Shown here piece after piece: positions 8,455 to 17,873 of a stretch of DNA of 53,692 nucleotides (the first letter of the stretch is position 1; each line of letters starts with the position of its first letter). The stretch spans positions 1 through 53,692 of the forward strand of contig QNYK01000105.1 in the NCBI GenBank assembly GCA_003973385.1. Direction: 5' to 3'. A program made the position numbers and the translations under genes. The notes beneath the pieces were generated by a model. It worked only from the letters and a program-made list of their open reading frames with translations, made no database searches and had not been told where the DNA came from. The DNA comes from Bacillota bacterium (GTDB taxonomy: Bacteria; Planctomycetota; UBA8108; UBA1146).

Positions 8455-10473
8455 ATGACCACTGCCAACCTTCGCCCACATCTTCTCAACATCGCGCTAG
8501 TCCTGTTGAGCCTGTACCTCGCCTCGACTGCATGCTGGTCCCAGGGGATTCCCAGATCGTACCTGACCGGTCCCATCGGCAACGGTGGCACCTCTACCCT
8601 GACGCCTGCGGATCTGCTGGCGGGACCGGTGCCGCTTCAGGGGTCATCTGCTCTGGGTATCACTCTTGTCGCCGCACCCAATCCCTGGGGCGTAGATGCG
8701 GTGATCGTGGTCGACATTTTCTCGCCCCAGAACTGGGTCTACGACGCAGTGACGCTCGCGCCGCTGGCCACTGTCCCGAACCCTTCCCCTGCAGGATCGA
8801 CGACAACAGGGATCACCACCGACGGAGACTACCTCTACTGGGGAGTCTTCTCTGGCGCCGGAAATAGCCAGCTCTGGCGCAGCGAAATCGATGGGGGTGC
8901 GCCTTCCCTGATCGGTTCGATGGGCCTCCAGGGCGGCGGCTTCGTCGGCGGACTCGCATGGGATGGCTCGACCGGAATCTGGGCGGTCGACATCACCGGG
9001 GATCGATACGATCTGATCTCGCTGCTCGATGGCAGTTACCTGGGGGCAAGTATCTTTCACCCGGATGGAGGGGGTTCCGGAAATGGCATCGCCTGGCGAT
9101 CAGACTGTGGCCGCCTGGAAGTTCCGCACGGGCCCGAAGGCGCGGGACGAGTCACCACCATCTCGACCACCGATCCCCTGTCAGGAGTGGCACTGGCTCC
9201 GATGCAAATCGCTGCAGTAGGATTCTTCATCAACGGCATCGAGTCGTCCAGATCACCAGCGGCTCAGTTGCTCGACCCTTTCGGAGTTTATTCGATCTGG
9301 ATCGTCGACAACTCCACTAACTCGCTATCCGTGATTGAAGGCAGGCAACAGTGTCCCCAGCAACTTCCTGGCATCATCGGGCTGGAGTGCCTGGCGATGC
9401 CGGATACAGAGATCTCCGTGAGCTGGCAGGCTGATCCCTCTCTCGATAGTCTCGAGGTTCGTATCGATGGATTACTGGTGGCGCTGCTGACTGGATCTGA
9501 AAGTAACTGGAGTGGTTATCCAACCACGACACTGGGAGTGGTGACGGTTCAGATTTGCGGCAATACCCTGGATTCATGGACGCCAACAGAGAGTTGCGAA
9601 CTGGTGACCCCTGGCTGTTCCACGGGATCGATCCACCTGTCCCATCTGGCTCAACCGAACCTGTTCGAACCGGGAACGCCACTCTGTGGCAATGGAACAG
9701 GGCACGAAGCTCAGTCTTACTGGCGCATCTACGAGGCGTGCGAGTCCCCCTTCTCGCTCGACGACGGGATGGGGATCGAATCGGTCCGGGTTGCCGTCGA
9801 GAACTCGGACCCAGGCCCCAGCTTCACGGCACAGCCCGTGGTACTTCGGCTCTACTCAGACCCCGATGGCGGATCGATCAGTCCGATCAGTTCGCTGGAA
9901 TTGATTCATGAACAGGAATATCTGATCCCCAGAGTGGTGCAGCGTCACTTCTGCCTCAATCTCGAGACGCCGATCGACCTCACCTGTGATCTCCGGCTGG
10001 TCGTGGAACTGGCATTGCCCTACGGCATCCTCGATGGGCACCTGTTCCTGCTCGGCTCCAACTCTTCTGCCGAATCGGAAGCCAGTTGGATATCCGCTGC
10101 TGCATGTGGCAGCGCGGAACCGACGCCGCTGTCCGACCTCGGGTTTCCGGATGCCCACATCGGCCTGGATCTGATCGGCAATCCTCGCTCCTACCCCTTC
10201 ATCCGGGGCGATATCAACACGGATGGGCTCCGTAATCTGACCGATCCAATCGGACTGCTCGATACACTGTTCGTCCCCGGGACGGCAGCGTTATTGTGCC
10301 AGGATGCCGCAGATTGTAACGATGACGGGTCGGTGAACCTGGCAGATGCGATCTATCTGCTGTCCTACCTGTTCATACCTGGATCCCCTCAACCGGCCGA
10401 TCCTGATACCTGTGGCGCCGATCCAACGGCTGCGGACCCGTTGAATTGTGGTTCTTTTTCCGGGTGCCCTTGA
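8455..10473 (+). CDS. Secreted beta-propeller-like protein with dockerin-like C-terminus
   Basis: 672 aa. ATG 8455 was preferred over the in-frame TTG 8425 because it places a short basic segment directly before the hydrophobic signal core (LLNIALVLLSLYLAS). Residues about 25-300 form a Gly-rich region with repeated strands (DGDYLYWGVF, LAWDGSTGIWAVD) that resembles a beta-propeller. An FN3-like module follows (330-405). Next comes a ~180-residue domain (about 405-580: YWRIYEACESPF, VVLRLYSDPDGGSI) that is also found in the protein at 10757. The C-terminus (584-672) is a dockerin-like pair whose first repeat is degenerate (INTDGLRNLTDP), with the tail CGADPTAADPLNCGSFSGCP. The unassigned domain of the flanking paralogues is absent. 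Function unknown; probably an extracellular binding or structural protein. Confidence 0.82.
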   Translation: MTTANLRPHLLNIALVLLSLYLASTACWSQGIPRSYLTGPIGNGGTSTLTPADLLAGPVPLQGSSALGITLVAAPNPWGVDAVIVVDIFSPQNWVYDAVTLAPLATVPNPSPAGSTTTGITTDGDYLYWGVFSGAGNSQLWRSEIDGGAPSLIGSMGLQGGGFVGGLAWDGSTGIWAVDITGDRYDLISLLDGSYLGASIFHPDGGGSGNGIAWRSDCGRLEVPHGPEGAGRVTTISTTDPLSGVALAPMQIAAVGFFINGIESSRSPAAQLLDPFGVYSIWIVDNSTNSLSVIEGRQQCPQQLPGIIGLECLAMPDTEISVSWQADPSLDSLEVRIDGLLVALLTGSESNWSGYPTTTLGVVTVQICGNTLDSWTPTESCELVTPGCSTGSIHLSHLAQPNLFEPGTPLCGNGTGHEAQSYWRIYEACESPFSLDDGMGIESVRVAVENSDPGPSFTAQPVVLRLYSDPDGGSISPISSLELIHEQEYLIPRVVQRHFCLNLETPIDLTCDLRLVVELALPYGILDGHLFLLGSNSSAESEASWISAAACGSAEPTPLSDLGFPDAHIGLDLIGNPRSYPFIRGDINTDGLRNLTDPIGLLDTLFVPGTAALLCQDAADCNDDGSVNLADAIYLLSYLFIPGSPQPADPDTCGADPTAADPLNCGSFSGCP

Positions 10474-10756
10474 AATCGGCCGCAATTTGCCGTGGTTCTG
10501 TTGCCAATGCACGATCACGGTCCTTGACCCGGCCCAAACCACCAGTAAATTCGTACTATTGGGCTGGATCGGTCCGTTCTGTGAGTTGTGAGTGGTGTTT
10601 GCGAGATATTGTCCTGACCGCTTCGTCACTCTGACAGTTCGGATGATTTCCTGAATTGTTCCGATTTTTCGTTTCTTGATCATGAATATTCGCGGAGCCG
10701 TCAATTCAACAGGGATGAACTTCATCCCGGGCTTCGCAAAGGAAGGGAATGGGTCG

Positions 10757-13700
10757 ATGCGTCTTCTTCTTGTTCTGGGCTTGGTGGCCACCATTGCGAT
10801 GCCCACCGTTGTATTTTCACAGCCCGCCAATGATGAGTGTGCTGGTGCGGAGGTCATCCCCTTCAATACGGGTGTCACTCTTCAAGCGATCGACACGACT
10901 ACTGCAACCACAAGTGCAAATCCTGTCACGGGAGCACCGTGTGCAGGGAGTGCCATCGGCACCTGCGAGTTCGATGTCTGGTATAGCTGGACGCCAGGAA
11001 CGGACGGGCTGCTCGAAGCATCTCTCTGTGATCTGGTCAACTTCGACTCCGATCTGCTGATCTACACCGGAGGCTGCGGAGTTCTTGACGAAGTCGCCTG
11101 TAATGGTGACGGTGCCGGATGTGGTGGTTATACATCCTTCGTCGCAGGTTTCGAGGTGGTCGCTGGTACCGAGTACATCATTCGCATCGGAGGCTGGGAT
11201 GCTGCCTCCAGCGGTGTTGGAGATCTCCAACTGACCTTCAGTGAGTTGCTCCCGGTCTCGAACTTGCTCTGCACTCCCGACCAAACAACGGGTGTCAATG
11301 AAGTGCTGGTGACCTGGGACGAGAACGTTTTCTACGACAACATTAGCATCTATCTCGATGTCGTGGATCCGGCCAACCTGATCGCAACGCAGCCTGGAGG
11401 CGGATCCGGTTCTGCTGGATCGTTCCTTTACAGCCCTGCAGCAGATGGTGGTCACACCGTCATCGTCGAGGGGGAATCGGGCGGCACCTTCGCACCGACC
11501 GTCTCCTGTACCTACTTCTTCTCGACGCCATGCCCAGCGACCACCGGACCCACTCTTGTTCCGGTTGCTGCCAACCTCCCCTTCGGAGGAGCGGTCTCCT
11601 GCAATGCCGGTGGACTCCATGCTGATAACAGCTACTACCGTGCATTTGACCTCTGCAACAACTACGCGGTCACCGACAACATCGATGTCAAGTGCATCAC
11701 CACCGTCTTCAGTTCCAATCCTGCAGCGGGGGGAACTCAGCCGGTAAGAATCCGTCTGAGCATCGACATCAACGGTGGTACGGTTGGACCACTCTCAGCG
11801 ATGAACCTCGTATACGAGGAAGAGTTCCAGGTTCCGACAGTCCCCAATGAACTGTTCAACTTCGTGCTCGGAACCGGTGTCGTCGATCCTGACGGCACCC
11901 TCGCCGGGTCCGCATCGACGCTGGTCGGCTGCCTCGATGGGGAGACTCTCGTTGTCGAGATCTTCACCCCTGACGGACAGGCCGCCGGGCACAGCCTGTT
12001 CATGGGGATTCCCGATCCTGCCCAGACCAACCCTGCAACCGATCAGATCGGCGGCAGTTTCATCTCCGCACCTGCGTGTGGACTGACCGAACCTCTGGAC
12101 ATGGTCGACCTCGGCTTCCCGACCAATATATGGGTCATGGATGTCGCCTGGGATGACGCAGGAGATTGCGTCTGCGGCGGCGGAGTCGCCAACCTGATCT
12201 GCCAGCAGACCCCTGGTTCAACCCAGTGGGATATGACCTGGGATCTTGTAGGCCCCATCGGGTCCTTCGAGATCGAGGTCGATGGCAACATCGAGGCGAC
12301 CCTCGATGGAACCGAGACCAGTTACCAGACCCCTGCGTTGACCGCCTACGAGGTGCAAGCGGTTTACATCACCGCATACGATGGCCCCAATGCGACCGGT
12401 GCCATCATCAACTACGCCGGTTGTAACACCAACACGGCACCGGGTAACAGCTGGTTCGAGGGTGCTGAGGCGATCGCCATCGGGGATACTGATTTCAGCA
12501 TCACCAATGCCGTTCTCACCACCGGCCCCGATATGGATGCTGCCGTGTGTGCCATGAACATCGGTAACGATGGCATCTTCAACGACCTCTACTACTGCTT
12601 CACAGCAGGATCCACCGGTGAAGTGCTGGTCAGCACCTGCGGTGGAAACACCTTTGATACCCGTCTTGCCGTCTACACCGGCTGTGGCAGCGACGATCCT
12701 GCTGGTGTGATCATGTGTAACGATGACGCTGCGACTGGTGCGACAACTCCTGGCGGAACCGCACCTGGAAGCGGCAATCAGGCCTGCACCAACTTTGCCG
12801 CCGAGTTGACCTTCGAAGCGACCCAGGGTGAGCAATACCTGGTTCGAGTCGGCACCTTCAATCAGGCAGGCCTGGGTGACGGTACGCTGACGATCAATGA
12901 CTGCATCCCTCCCGGAAATGCGGACAGTAGCGTCGACTGCAGTGCCGGCGATGTCACTCTTACCTGGACACCGAACCCGAACTTCGTCTCGATGGAAATC
13001 ACGCGAGATGGCGTTTCGATCGGTAACCCCGATCCAGCTGATTCTTCCTTCATCGATATCGGAGTCGCGGACGGCACCTATGTCTACGAGGTCAGCGGAG
13101 ATTGTGGCAGTGGAGGAAACCCAGCGGTTCTGGATGTTTCGGTGCTCAACTACACCGATCAGACCGACATCATCCTGGCGATGGAAGGACTCCAGTCCAA
13201 CGGCAATCTCGGCAATATCGACAGTGGAGCGGCGCTGCTTGCAGCGCTCTCTGCAAATGGTGTCAACGCCGGTCTCGTGAGGAGCTCGATACTGGACTAC
13301 CCCTGCGTCTCGAATGCCCTGGTCGAGAGAATCTGGACGATGACAGGAACCGTGCCGTTCGATTACCGCATCACTGTGGCCGAGGGTGACGCCCTGGGCC
13401 AGGCCAATATCGATGGTAAGCATGTCTACTTCGAGGGCGGAGATCACTTCGGCTACCAGCATGTGGCGTCCCTCTTCGATTCTCGTGACGGAGTCGATGA
13501 CTCGACCTACGACACTGGAGACGGAGATGACTCCTTCACCGAGATGAACGGACTCGACAGCGGCCAGGGTCTCGACCTCAGCGGCTACCAGGCAGTGGCC
13601 TACAACCAGGACCTTCCGCTGGATAACGAGTGGACCGACCAGTTGACTCCTGCCACCGGTGACGGCAGCGGCCCCAATGCTGCTGCGATCTGGGTCAACA

Positions 13701-14167
13701 GTGACGATGGCCTGCTGGGTGGAAATGTGCCCAGCCCGGGTCCAGAGGGCACCTACATCACGGCAGTCTTCTACAACACCGATGATGGTGGAAAAACCAT
13801 CAGCAGTGGCTGGGAATTCGGAGGTTTCGGTGGAGACCAGGCGATCCTCGCCCAGGACTACCTCGCTGCATTCAGCGGCAGTGGCCCCATGTTCAAGCGT
13901 GGAGACAAGAATCAGGACGGTGGCTTCAACATCGCTGACGAGATATACCTGCTCGCAGCTCTCTTCTCTGGCGGAGCCCAGTGCCTGTGCCCGGACTCCT
14001 GCGATGAGAACGACGATGGGTCTGTGAACATCGCAGATGCCATCTACGGCCTCGCTGCTCTCTTCTCGGGTGGCGCAGCGCCGCCCGCTCCGGGTCCGAA
14101 CACTTGTGGTGAAGACCCGACTGACGATGCGCTTCCAGATTGTGACTACGACGAGAATACTTGCTAG
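10757..14167 (+). CDS. Large secreted multidomain protein with dockerin-like C-terminus
   Basis: 1136 aa. ATG 10757 was chosen over upstream in-frame ATGs because it follows GGAAGGGAA by a few bases and begins a clean signal peptide (MRLLLVLGLVATIAM). Approximate order: PPC-like domain (22-165, starting PANDEC); FN3-like (170-265); a domain shared with the upstream protein (288-475; YYRAFDLC, RIRLSIDINGGTVGP); FN3-like (481-555); second PPC-like domain (564-710); FN3-like (715-800); the unassigned domain (800-1045; [38 protein letters not shown]); dockerin-like pair (1046-1136). The tail ends DYDENTC, lacking the final Pro of its relatives. The Cys/Asp-rich repeats of the first three genes are absent. 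No catalytic signature was recognised. Confidence 0.87.
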   Translation: MRLLLVLGLVATIAMPTVVFSQPANDECAGAEVIPFNTGVTLQAIDTTTATTSANPVTGAPCAGSAIGTCEFDVWYSWTPGTDGLLEASLCDLVNFDSDLLIYTGGCGVLDEVACNGDGAGCGGYTSFVAGFEVVAGTEYIIRIGGWDAASSGVGDLQLTFSELLPVSNLLCTPDQTTGVNEVLVTWDENVFYDNISIYLDVVDPANLIATQPGGGSGSAGSFLYSPAADGGHTVIVEGESGGTFAPTVSCTYFFSTPCPATTGPTLVPVAANLPFGGAVSCNAGGLHADNSYYRAFDLCNNYAVTDNIDVKCITTVFSSNPAAGGTQPVRIRLSIDINGGTVGPLSAMNLVYEEEFQVPTVPNELFNFVLGTGVVDPDGTLAGSASTLVGCLDGETLVVEIFTPDGQAAGHSLFMGIPDPAQTNPATDQIGGSFISAPACGLTEPLDMVDLGFPTNIWVMDVAWDDAGDCVCGGGVANLICQQTPGSTQWDMTWDLVGPIGSFEIEVDGNIEATLDGTETSYQTPALTAYEVQAVYITAYDGPNATGAIINYAGCNTNTAPGNSWFEGAEAIAIGDTDFSITNAVLTTGPDMDAAVCAMNIGNDGIFNDLYYCFTAGSTGEVLVSTCGGNTFDTRLAVYTGCGSDDPAGVIMCNDDAATGATTPGGTAPGSGNQACTNFAAELTFEATQGEQYLVRVGTFNQAGLGDGTLTINDCIPPGNADSSVDCSAGDVTLTWTPNPNFVSMEITRDGVSIGNPDPADSSFIDIGVADGTYVYEVSGDCGSGGNPAVLDVSVLNYTDQTDIILAMEGLQSNGNLGNIDSGAALLAALSANGVNAGLVRSSILDYPCVSNALVERIWTMTGTVPFDYRITVAEGDALGQANIDGKHVYFEGGDHFGYQHVASLFDSRDGVDDSTYDTGDGDDSFTEMNGLDSGQGLDLSGYQAVAYNQDLPLDNEWTDQLTPATGDGSGPNAAAIWVNSDDGLLGGNVPSPGPEGTYITAVFYNTDDGGKTISSGWEFGGFGGDQAILAQDYLAAFSGSGPMFKRGDKNQDGGFNIADEIYLLAALFSGGAQCLCPDSCDENDDGSVNIADAIYGLAALFSGGAAPPAPGPNTCGEDPTDDALPDCDYDENTC

Positions 14168-14224
14168 CGTAGTCGGGTGCGAATCAGCAGTGTGTCAGCC
14201 GACAGGGTAGACCACTGAAACACG

Positions 14225-14268
14225 CCGAGGGGCGGTGGGAGATGAACTCTCGCCGCCCCTCGGCCCTT
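14225..14268 (+). terminator. Probable intrinsic terminator
   Basis: An 11-bp GC-rich stem (14225-14235 with 14253-14263), 17-nt loop, followed by CCCTTTC. The T-tract is short, so termination strength is uncertain. Confidence 0.6.
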
Positions 14269-14502
14269 TCAGGATGCTGCAAAGATCTTCCGAAGAAGAG
14301 TGTTCGTTTGTTGGCATTGCGGTCAGTTCCAGTGCCAGAAGCACCCGCAAGAAGTAGAACTGGCGAATTTTCCGACTTTGGCTCCGTTGCGAGGACCAGC
14401 TGATCGCCTTACGATGGAGTACTGGATGTGTGTGCTTTCCCCACAGTTCCTCAACAACCATCGGGACTGCGATCCATCACCGTCTCGCAGGAGGTCAATG
14501 TC
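14269..14502. other. Intergenic stretch, leader of the next gene
   Basis: No reading frame with a ribosome site was seen. The only recognisable element is AGGAGG at about 14489-14494, the Shine-Dalgarno of the gene starting at 14503. Confidence 0.5.
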
Positions 14503-17500
14503 ATGAAATCCCTGTTACCGGCCATGGTTATCCTGGCTGCCATCACCTCAGCACCCTGTTTGCTCCAGGGCCAGATCGTGATCAATGAAGTTCGGATAGA
14601 CCAGGGAGGCACCGACACCGACGAGTACTTCGAACTCGCGGGCCCCCCGGGCACTACCCTGACAGGCCTCATGTACATCGTGATCGGCGACAGTTCTGCA
14701 GGTAGTGGCTCGGTAGAAGCGGTCATCAATCTGTTCGGGCTGACGATACCCGCCAGCGGCTATTTCGTTGCTGCCGAGGCTTCCTTCACCATCGGATTTG
14801 CAGACTTCACCACCGACCTCAATTTCGAGAACAGTGACAATGTCACCCATATGCTGGTCGAAGGTTTCACGGGTGCAGTCGGTGACGACCTCGACACCAA
14901 CGACGATGGGGTTCTCGATTCGACGCCATGGAATGCCATCGCCGACGACTTCGCTCTGCTGGAAAATCCCATCGACCCCGCCACCGGCAACACATCTGCC
15001 GGAGAACTGGTCTACAGCTTGAACACCATCGGTCCGGACGGAACCTTCACCCCGGCTCATGTGGTGCGATGCCCCGATGTTTCAGGGGATTGGGAGATTC
15101 TGCCCTTCGCCGATCTCGGTGTCCCCTTCGATACTCCAGGTGCCAACAACACCTGCCCTGAAGATTGCGACAACGGCACCGACGACGATGGAGATGGAGA
15201 TGTCGATTGCGCCGACGCTGATTGCACCGGAGACCCCAACTGCGCGCCCCCGCCTCCCAACAATGATTGTGCAAATGCGGTGGGCCTGATCGAGGGAACA
15301 TACAGTTTCAGCACGCTCGGATCGACGACCGATGGACCGACCAACTGTGGAGGTAGTCTGCTCAACGATGTGTGGTTCCTTTACGATGCTTCATGTAGCG
15401 GCATCGTCACATTCACCACCTGCAATAGTGCTGACTTCAACCCGCAGATGGCCATCTATCCGGGCACAAGCGCTTGTCCACCTGCTACTGGTTCGGAAAT
15501 CGCCTGTGATGCGGGAAGTTGCACCGGCTCGGGTGAACCAGAGATCTTCCTCGATGTCATCGCAGGCGAGACATACCTGGTCCAGATCGGTGGGTTCAAC
15601 GGCGAACGCGGCGATGCAGTTCTGACCATCAGCTGCCCACCTGATGACTGCCATCAGTTCCCCAATCCGAATGTCGAGTACCAGGGCTTCGTCGGCACAC
15701 TGGCGAGCAATGCTCCTGCTGCACCGATCACCGATGCGGTCCCCACTTTCGATCTGATCGATGTCACCAATGGTGGCCTCATCTCGGACCTCGATGTCTC
15801 GGTAGAGATCAGCCACGCCTTCATCGGCAACCTCAATATCGACGTGGTCGCTCCTTCGCAGACCCAGATAAGGCTTTACCAGAACGAAACCAACTCTGAC
15901 GATGACATGTTGCTCATTTTTGATGACGAAGGAGTGGCCTACGGCAGTGACACGACCTGGAGTGGTGTTCGGATGCAACCGTACGACCTTTCCCAGGGAA
16001 CCGGATCGCTCGCAGATTTTGACGGAGAACCCGCCAATGGCACCTGGGGACTGATCATTGTCGATATCTTCAATGGCTCTGCTGGAGGCACACTCGATGA
16101 GTGGGCCCTCTTCATCAGCCAGCCTCTGGAGATTCCAGACGGCACCTCCTTCACCGAAAATGTGATCGCGGTCGATCCAGCCGATACCACGGGGATTCTC
16201 GACATCGATATCGACATCGACATCACCCACGCTTCGACCTCGGACCTCGAGGTCGACCTGGTTTCACCGCAGGGAACCACGATCCGGCTGCATGACCACG
16301 CTGCTGGTTCCGACCTGCTGGGCCGTTACGACGACGCCAGCGGCGTCAACGACGGCTTTGGCAACCTGATCCCCTCTGGCCCCGGATCGCTGTCTGACTT
16401 CGATGGAGAGACCCTCGGAGGCGACTGGAGCCTGACCGTCGCAGATACAGTGGCAGCCACGGCCGGCACCCTCAACGGCTGGGTGATGCAGGTCTGTCCT
16501 GCAGTGTGCCTGGCACCCACGGACCTGTTGATCACCAGCGATTGCGCCAACAGCGAGGTCGTCCTCAGTTGGATCAACGCCGGCACCTTCGACGGCATCG
16601 AGATCGACCGGGATGGAGTACCTTTCGCCACCCTCGCAGGGACCGAGACTGCACTGGTCGATGCCACCGCCACCGATGGACTTCACAGTTACACCGTTCG
16701 CGGATTGTGCCCCGTAGGCGCGGCTTCCGTCGAGGGCTCTGTCGACCACTACTCATACGATGGAGAAGACACCATCGTCGTGGCGCTCGAGGGGCTGTTC
16801 GACGGAGGTGACACGGGCAGCAACGATTCAGGTCAGGCAATTCTCGACAGTTTGCTCGCGGCTGGAGCCAACGCCCGCATGATCCGGACCCAGATCGATG
16901 AATACGCCTGCTTCGATCCGCAAACGGTGACCCAGGTATGGATCGCTTGTGGCACCTATCCGACAGACTTCAACCTCTCATCGGATGAGGCTAGCCTCAT
17001 CGCAGACCTCGCAGCTGCCGGAGTCGCAATCTACTTCGAGAGCGCCGACCACTGGAGCTTCCAACATCCCGTCTCCTCCTTCGATGATCGAGATGGGGTT
17101 GCAGAGCCGTACGCGCAGGACGAGAACGACCTGTTGACATCGCTCGACGGTACCGACTCAGGACTTGGAATTGACATGTCCGGTAGCCAGAACGTGAGCT
17201 ACAACCAGGATTCCAGCGGTAATGATTACAACAACTACCTGATTCCTGCCTCGGCCGAACTGGCGGGCGGGAACGCAGGGCTGGTGTGGCAATACGACGA
17301 CGCCATCGGCAATCTCGATCCGAATCTTGGTGTCACCACCGCCTATCTCCCTGCCACCGGAGCTCCCGTCATCTGCTCCTCCTTCGAACTGGGAGGACTC
17401 GGCACCGCTGCGGACCGAGATGCTCTGGTCGCTGCATACTACAGTTTCCTCGGAGGTGCCCCTCCTCCTGGAGGTGGATTCCAGCGAGCAGACTGCAACG

Positions 17501-17748
17501 CCGATGGCAGTTTCAATATCGCAGATTCGATCTTCCTGCTCGGCAACCTCTTCTCGGGAGGACCTGCCGGCAGTTGTACCGACTCCTGCGATTCCAATGA
17601 CGACGGCACCATCAACATCGCCGATGTGGTATTTGGCCTCAGTACTCTCTTCAGCGGTGGCCCCAACCCACCCGATCCGTTCGGCGACTGTGGCGAGGAT
17701 CCGACCGCTGATTCGATCGATTGCGTCGAGTACAACAACTGCCCCTGA
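14503..17748 (+). CDS. Secreted mosaic: lamin-tail-like, PPC, two P-domains, unassigned domain, dockerin-like tail
   Basis: 1081 aa. ATG 14503 follows AGGAGG at good spacing and starts a signal peptide (MKSLLPAMVILAAITSAPC). Approximate order: lamin-tail-like domain (24-185; IVINEV…DEYFELAG); one Cys repeat (about 220-245; CDNGTDDDGDGDVDC); PPC-like domain (254-385); two proprotein-convertase P-domain-like beta-sandwiches (392-540 and 543-665; SDLDV.VEISHAFIGNL, SDLEVDLVSPQGT, each ending G.W.L.V.D…GTL); FN3-like (668-750); the unassigned domain (753-985; VALEGLFDGGD, DHWSFQHPVSSFDDRDGV); dockerin-like pair with the tail CGEDPTADSIDCVEYNNCP (996-1081). P-domains usually accompany secreted subtilases, but no protease domain is present here. 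Confidence 0.87.
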   Translation: MKSLLPAMVILAAITSAPCLLQGQIVINEVRIDQGGTDTDEYFELAGPPGTTLTGLMYIVIGDSSAGSGSVEAVINLFGLTIPASGYFVAAEASFTIGFADFTTDLNFENSDNVTHMLVEGFTGAVGDDLDTNDDGVLDSTPWNAIADDFALLENPIDPATGNTSAGELVYSLNTIGPDGTFTPAHVVRCPDVSGDWEILPFADLGVPFDTPGANNTCPEDCDNGTDDDGDGDVDCADADCTGDPNCAPPPPNNDCANAVGLIEGTYSFSTLGSTTDGPTNCGGSLLNDVWFLYDASCSGIVTFTTCNSADFNPQMAIYPGTSACPPATGSEIACDAGSCTGSGEPEIFLDVIAGETYLVQIGGFNGERGDAVLTISCPPDDCHQFPNPNVEYQGFVGTLASNAPAAPITDAVPTFDLIDVTNGGLISDLDVSVEISHAFIGNLNIDVVAPSQTQIRLYQNETNSDDDMLLIFDDEGVAYGSDTTWSGVRMQPYDLSQGTGSLADFDGEPANGTWGLIIVDIFNGSAGGTLDEWALFISQPLEIPDGTSFTENVIAVDPADTTGILDIDIDIDITHASTSDLEVDLVSPQGTTIRLHDHAAGSDLLGRYDDASGVNDGFGNLIPSGPGSLSDFDGETLGGDWSLTVADTVAATAGTLNGWVMQVCPAVCLAPTDLLITSDCANSEVVLSWINAGTFDGIEIDRDGVPFATLAGTETALVDATATDGLHSYTVRGLCPVGAASVEGSVDHYSYDGEDTIVVALEGLFDGGDTGSNDSGQAILDSLLAAGANARMIRTQIDEYACFDPQTVTQVWIACGTYPTDFNLSSDEASLIADLAAAGVAIYFESADHWSFQHPVSSFDDRDGVAEPYAQDENDLLTSLDGTDSGLGIDMSGSQNVSYNQDSSGNDYNNYLIPASAELAGGNAGLVWQYDDAIGNLDPNLGVTTAYLPATGAPVICSSFELGGLGTAADRDALVAAYYSFLGGAPPPGGGFQRADCNADGSFNIADSIFLLGNLFSGGPAGSCTDSCDSNDDGTINIADVVFGLSTLFSGGPNPPDPFGDCGEDPTADSIDCVEYNNCP

Positions 17749-17781
17749 TTCTTCAGATCAAGGCGTAATTTCTGAATCCGC

Positions 17782-17826
17782 TCGGCGGGTGAGGTTCACC
17801 AAGGACCTCACCCGCCGATTTTGTTT
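17782..17826 (+). terminator. Strong intrinsic terminator
   Basis: A perfect 14-bp stem (17782-17795 with 17805-17818), 9-nt loop, followed directly by TTTTGTTTC. It closes the secreted-protein array and separates it from the MurJ gene. Confidence 0.92.
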
Positions 17827-17873
17827 CGTGCTACGATCCCCGGTGAGGGTTGATTCGAGGGGAAGGAAGTGAC

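Noticed and set aside
15391..16230. 279-codon minus-strand frame, and similar long frames at 2463-3485, 3819-4784 and 12218-13462
   Set aside because: All mirror the repeats of the secreted-protein genes in another frame; none has a credible start or motif.
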